Assembly (NCBI GenBank): GCA_030649775.1
Contig: JAUSFR010000032.1
Span: forward strand, 1 to 11,991
Direction: 5' to 3'
From: a bacterium
GTDB lineage: Bacteria > Patescibacteriota > Minisyncoccia > Phycocordibacterales > UBA10002
Length of the DNA: 11,991 nucleotides
Shown one piece after another: positions 10,856 through 11,991 of this stretch (its first letter is position 1; each line of letters begins with the position of its first letter). A model generated the notes under the pieces. It saw only the letters and a list, made by a program, of their open reading frames with translations. It did not search any database and had not been told where the DNA came from. The translations under genes were made by a program, and so were the position numbers.

Positions 10856-10920
10856 CTGGCAGTTCGAAGATTTAAGATTTAAGAAGATACTCTTAAATTT
10901 TAAATCTTTACTACTGTCAG
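10856..10920 (+). promoter_or_regulatory. Long AT-rich hairpin between atpE and atpF
   Basis: An 18-bp stem (10867-10884 with 10891-10908, one G-U pair, loop AGATAC) is enclosed by a second 7-bp stem CTGGCAG (10856-10862) with CTGTCAG (10914-10920). It begins three bases after the atpE stop and has no T-run. It could protect the atpE mRNA 3' end or slow read-through, helping make more c subunit than b, and includes the GATTTAAG repeat. Confidence 0.6.
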
Positions 10921-10976
10921 CTTGTATTTTTTCCTTTCTTGAATCCTGAATCTTAACTCTTGAATCTACTCTATCC

Positions 10977-11471
10977 ATGTCCTCCATCATCAACACATTT
11001 CACATAGACTGGCAGATTATCGTCGCTCAAGCGGTGAACTTTGCCGTGGTGCTTGCGGTGCTCTATATCTTTGCCCTGAAGCCCCTAAACAAGCTGATGT
11101 CCGAGCGCTCCGAGAAAATCGGGAAAGGGGTGTCCGACGCGAAGGCGAACGCCGAGCTTCTTCAAGCGACTAAGGCCGAGTACGAATCGGCTCTTGCTAA
11201 GGCTCGCGGGGAGGCAAATGACATCTTTCAGAGCGGAAAGAAGGAGGCGGAAGCAAAGCGCGCCGAAATGCTTGAATCGGCAAAGGCCGAGGTAAAGACG
11301 ATGATAGAGAGTGGAAAGAAAACCCTTGAGGCCGAGAAGGCGAAAATGGTTGAAAACGCCAAGAAAGAGGTTGTTGCGCTCATCGTTGCCGCGACACGTA
11401 AGGTACTCGAGGACAAAGCCGACAGCTCGTCCGACACAAAATCGGCACAAGAGCTTCGGAAGATTAACTAG
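10977..11471 (+). CDS. atpF: F-type ATP synthase subunit b
   Basis: A 164-residue peripheral stalk subunit with one N-terminal membrane helix (about 13-33, IIVAQAVNFAVVLAVLYIFAL) followed by KPLNKLMSERSEKI, the usual b-subunit transition, and a long charged coiled coil rich in Ala, Lys and Glu (about 40-145). The C-terminal EVVALIVAATRKVLEDK (131-147) is the part that contacts delta. No Shine-Dalgarno precedes the ATG, which follows a T- and C-rich repeat (TTGAATC variants, 10938-10966). Order c-b-delta matches the standard operon; a second b subunit is not seen. Confidence 0.95.
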   Translation: MSSIINTFHIDWQIIVAQAVNFAVVLAVLYIFALKPLNKLMSERSEKIGKGVSDAKANAELLQATKAEYESALAKARGEANDIFQSGKKEAEAKRAEMLESAKAEVKTMIESGKKTLEAEKAKMVENAKKEVVALIVAATRKVLEDKADSSSDTKSAQELRKIN

Positions 11472-11485
11472 CGAGTGATACGGGT

Positions 11486-11893
11486 ATGGCTAAAACTTCC
11501 ACCAAAGACATCGCAAAGGCTCTCTACGAATCCACCAAAGATAAGAGTGGGGCAGAGCTCACGCGACTCCTTGAAAATGCCGTGACCTTTCTCGCCAAAA
11601 ATAGACTGCTCGGGAAGTCGCCCGAAATACTGGAACATCTGGAGAAAATTCGCGATAAAGACCTAGGGATTGTGAGTGCGAAGGTTATCAGTAAAAATCC
11701 TCTTACGAAACACACACTGGATGAGATTAAGAAGACCCTCAGGACCCGCTACCATGCATCCGACATTACCCTCCACACAAGCGAAGACTCCTCACTTATC
11801 GGAGGTATCACGATAGAGGCAAACGACGAGCTCATAGACCTGTCACTCAAAAATAAGCTACACCAATTACAGGCTCATTTATTGGTAAATTAA
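11486..11893 (+). CDS. atpH: F-type ATP synthase subunit delta (short form)
   Basis: Delta (OSCP) ties the F1 head to the peripheral stalk. This 135-residue protein is clearly shorter than the usual 175-180 residues. The C-terminal signature is plain: SSLIGGITIEANDELIDLSLKNKL in residues 102-125 (family pattern 'iGG..i...d..iD.S....l'). The N-terminal helical domain is present but reduced (about 1-75), with ALYESTKDK instead of the longer usual start. It begins 15 bases after atpF. A repeat-rich gap follows and atpA would be expected next, outside the window. Confidence 0.9.
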   Translation: MAKTSTKDIAKALYESTKDKSGAELTRLLENAVTFLAKNRLLGKSPEILEHLEKIRDKDLGIVSAKVISKNPLTKHTLDEIKKTLRTRYHASDITLHTSEDSSLIGGITIEANDELIDLSLKNKLHQLQAHLLVN

Positions 11894-11908
11894 AAGATAC
11901 TAATTCCT

Positions 11909-11978
11909 ACGAAATCACCAAACACCAAGAAACAAGCTCCAAGCAATCACCAAATTCCAAGAAACAATAACCAAAAGA
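11909..11978. repeat. CCAA-rich degenerate repeat after atpH
   Basis: The units ATCACCAAACACCAAGAAACAA and ATCACCAAATTCCAAGAAACAA, separated by GCTCCAAGCA, form an imperfect direct repeat. They are A- and C-rich on the plus strand with almost no hairpin potential. No gene or promoter is visible in the last 98 bases. Confidence 0.6.
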
Positions 11979-11991
11979 GAATTCCGAAGTT

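Overview
The window looks like a chromosome segment from a small-genome bacterium of the Candidate Phyla Radiation (Patescibacteria, most likely Parcubacteria-like). This is an inference from several features. Genes are short and compact, UvrC and the ATP synthase delta subunit are shortened, and most starts have no clear Shine-Dalgarno sequence. At least two start codons lie only 7-10 bases after a TATAAT box, so their mRNAs are probably leaderless. Many gaps hold short palindromes and AT-rich tandem repeats. TGA is used as a stop (uvrC, yhhQ), so the code is not the Gracilibacteria/SR1 code.

Bases 1-3244 carry DNA repair and cell-wall genes: the 3' end of uvrA with a second, relic uvrA tail behind it, an orphan receiver-only response regulator on the minus strand, a divergently transcribed short uvrC, a probable small-RNA gene (about 2079-2209) with its own promoter and terminator, and a leaderless ddl with unusual active-site residues.

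Bases 3260-3703 hold two divergent tRNA-Ala genes (CGC and UGC) with interleaved promoters. A 19-base copy of the UGC tRNA 3' end lies 192 bases downstream, which looks like a small integration scar. Next come a two-gene membrane operon (a small two-helix protein and a bacterial PH-domain protein) and a higher-GC sugar isomerase-like TIM-barrel gene with its own promoter, structured leader and terminator.

Bases 6015-8137 carry an overlapping pair, a CofE-like gamma-glutamyl ligase and a DHFR/RibD-type reductase. A palindromic repeat sits in frame inside the reductase gene. A YhhQ-type queuosine-precursor transporter follows, preceded by a perfect 42-bp palindrome; its stop codon lies in the loop of a terminator serving the opposite strand. 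Bases 8154-9253 hold two divergent unrecognised genes. Bases 9309-11893 are the start of an F-type ATP synthase operon (AtpZ/AtpI-like, a, c, b, delta); alpha and later subunits would lie beyond the window.

No CRISPR array, transposase or phage gene is visible. The features most worth following up are the small RNA, the tRNA 3'-end duplication, the in-frame palindrome in the reductase, the 42-bp palindrome and the double uvrA tail.
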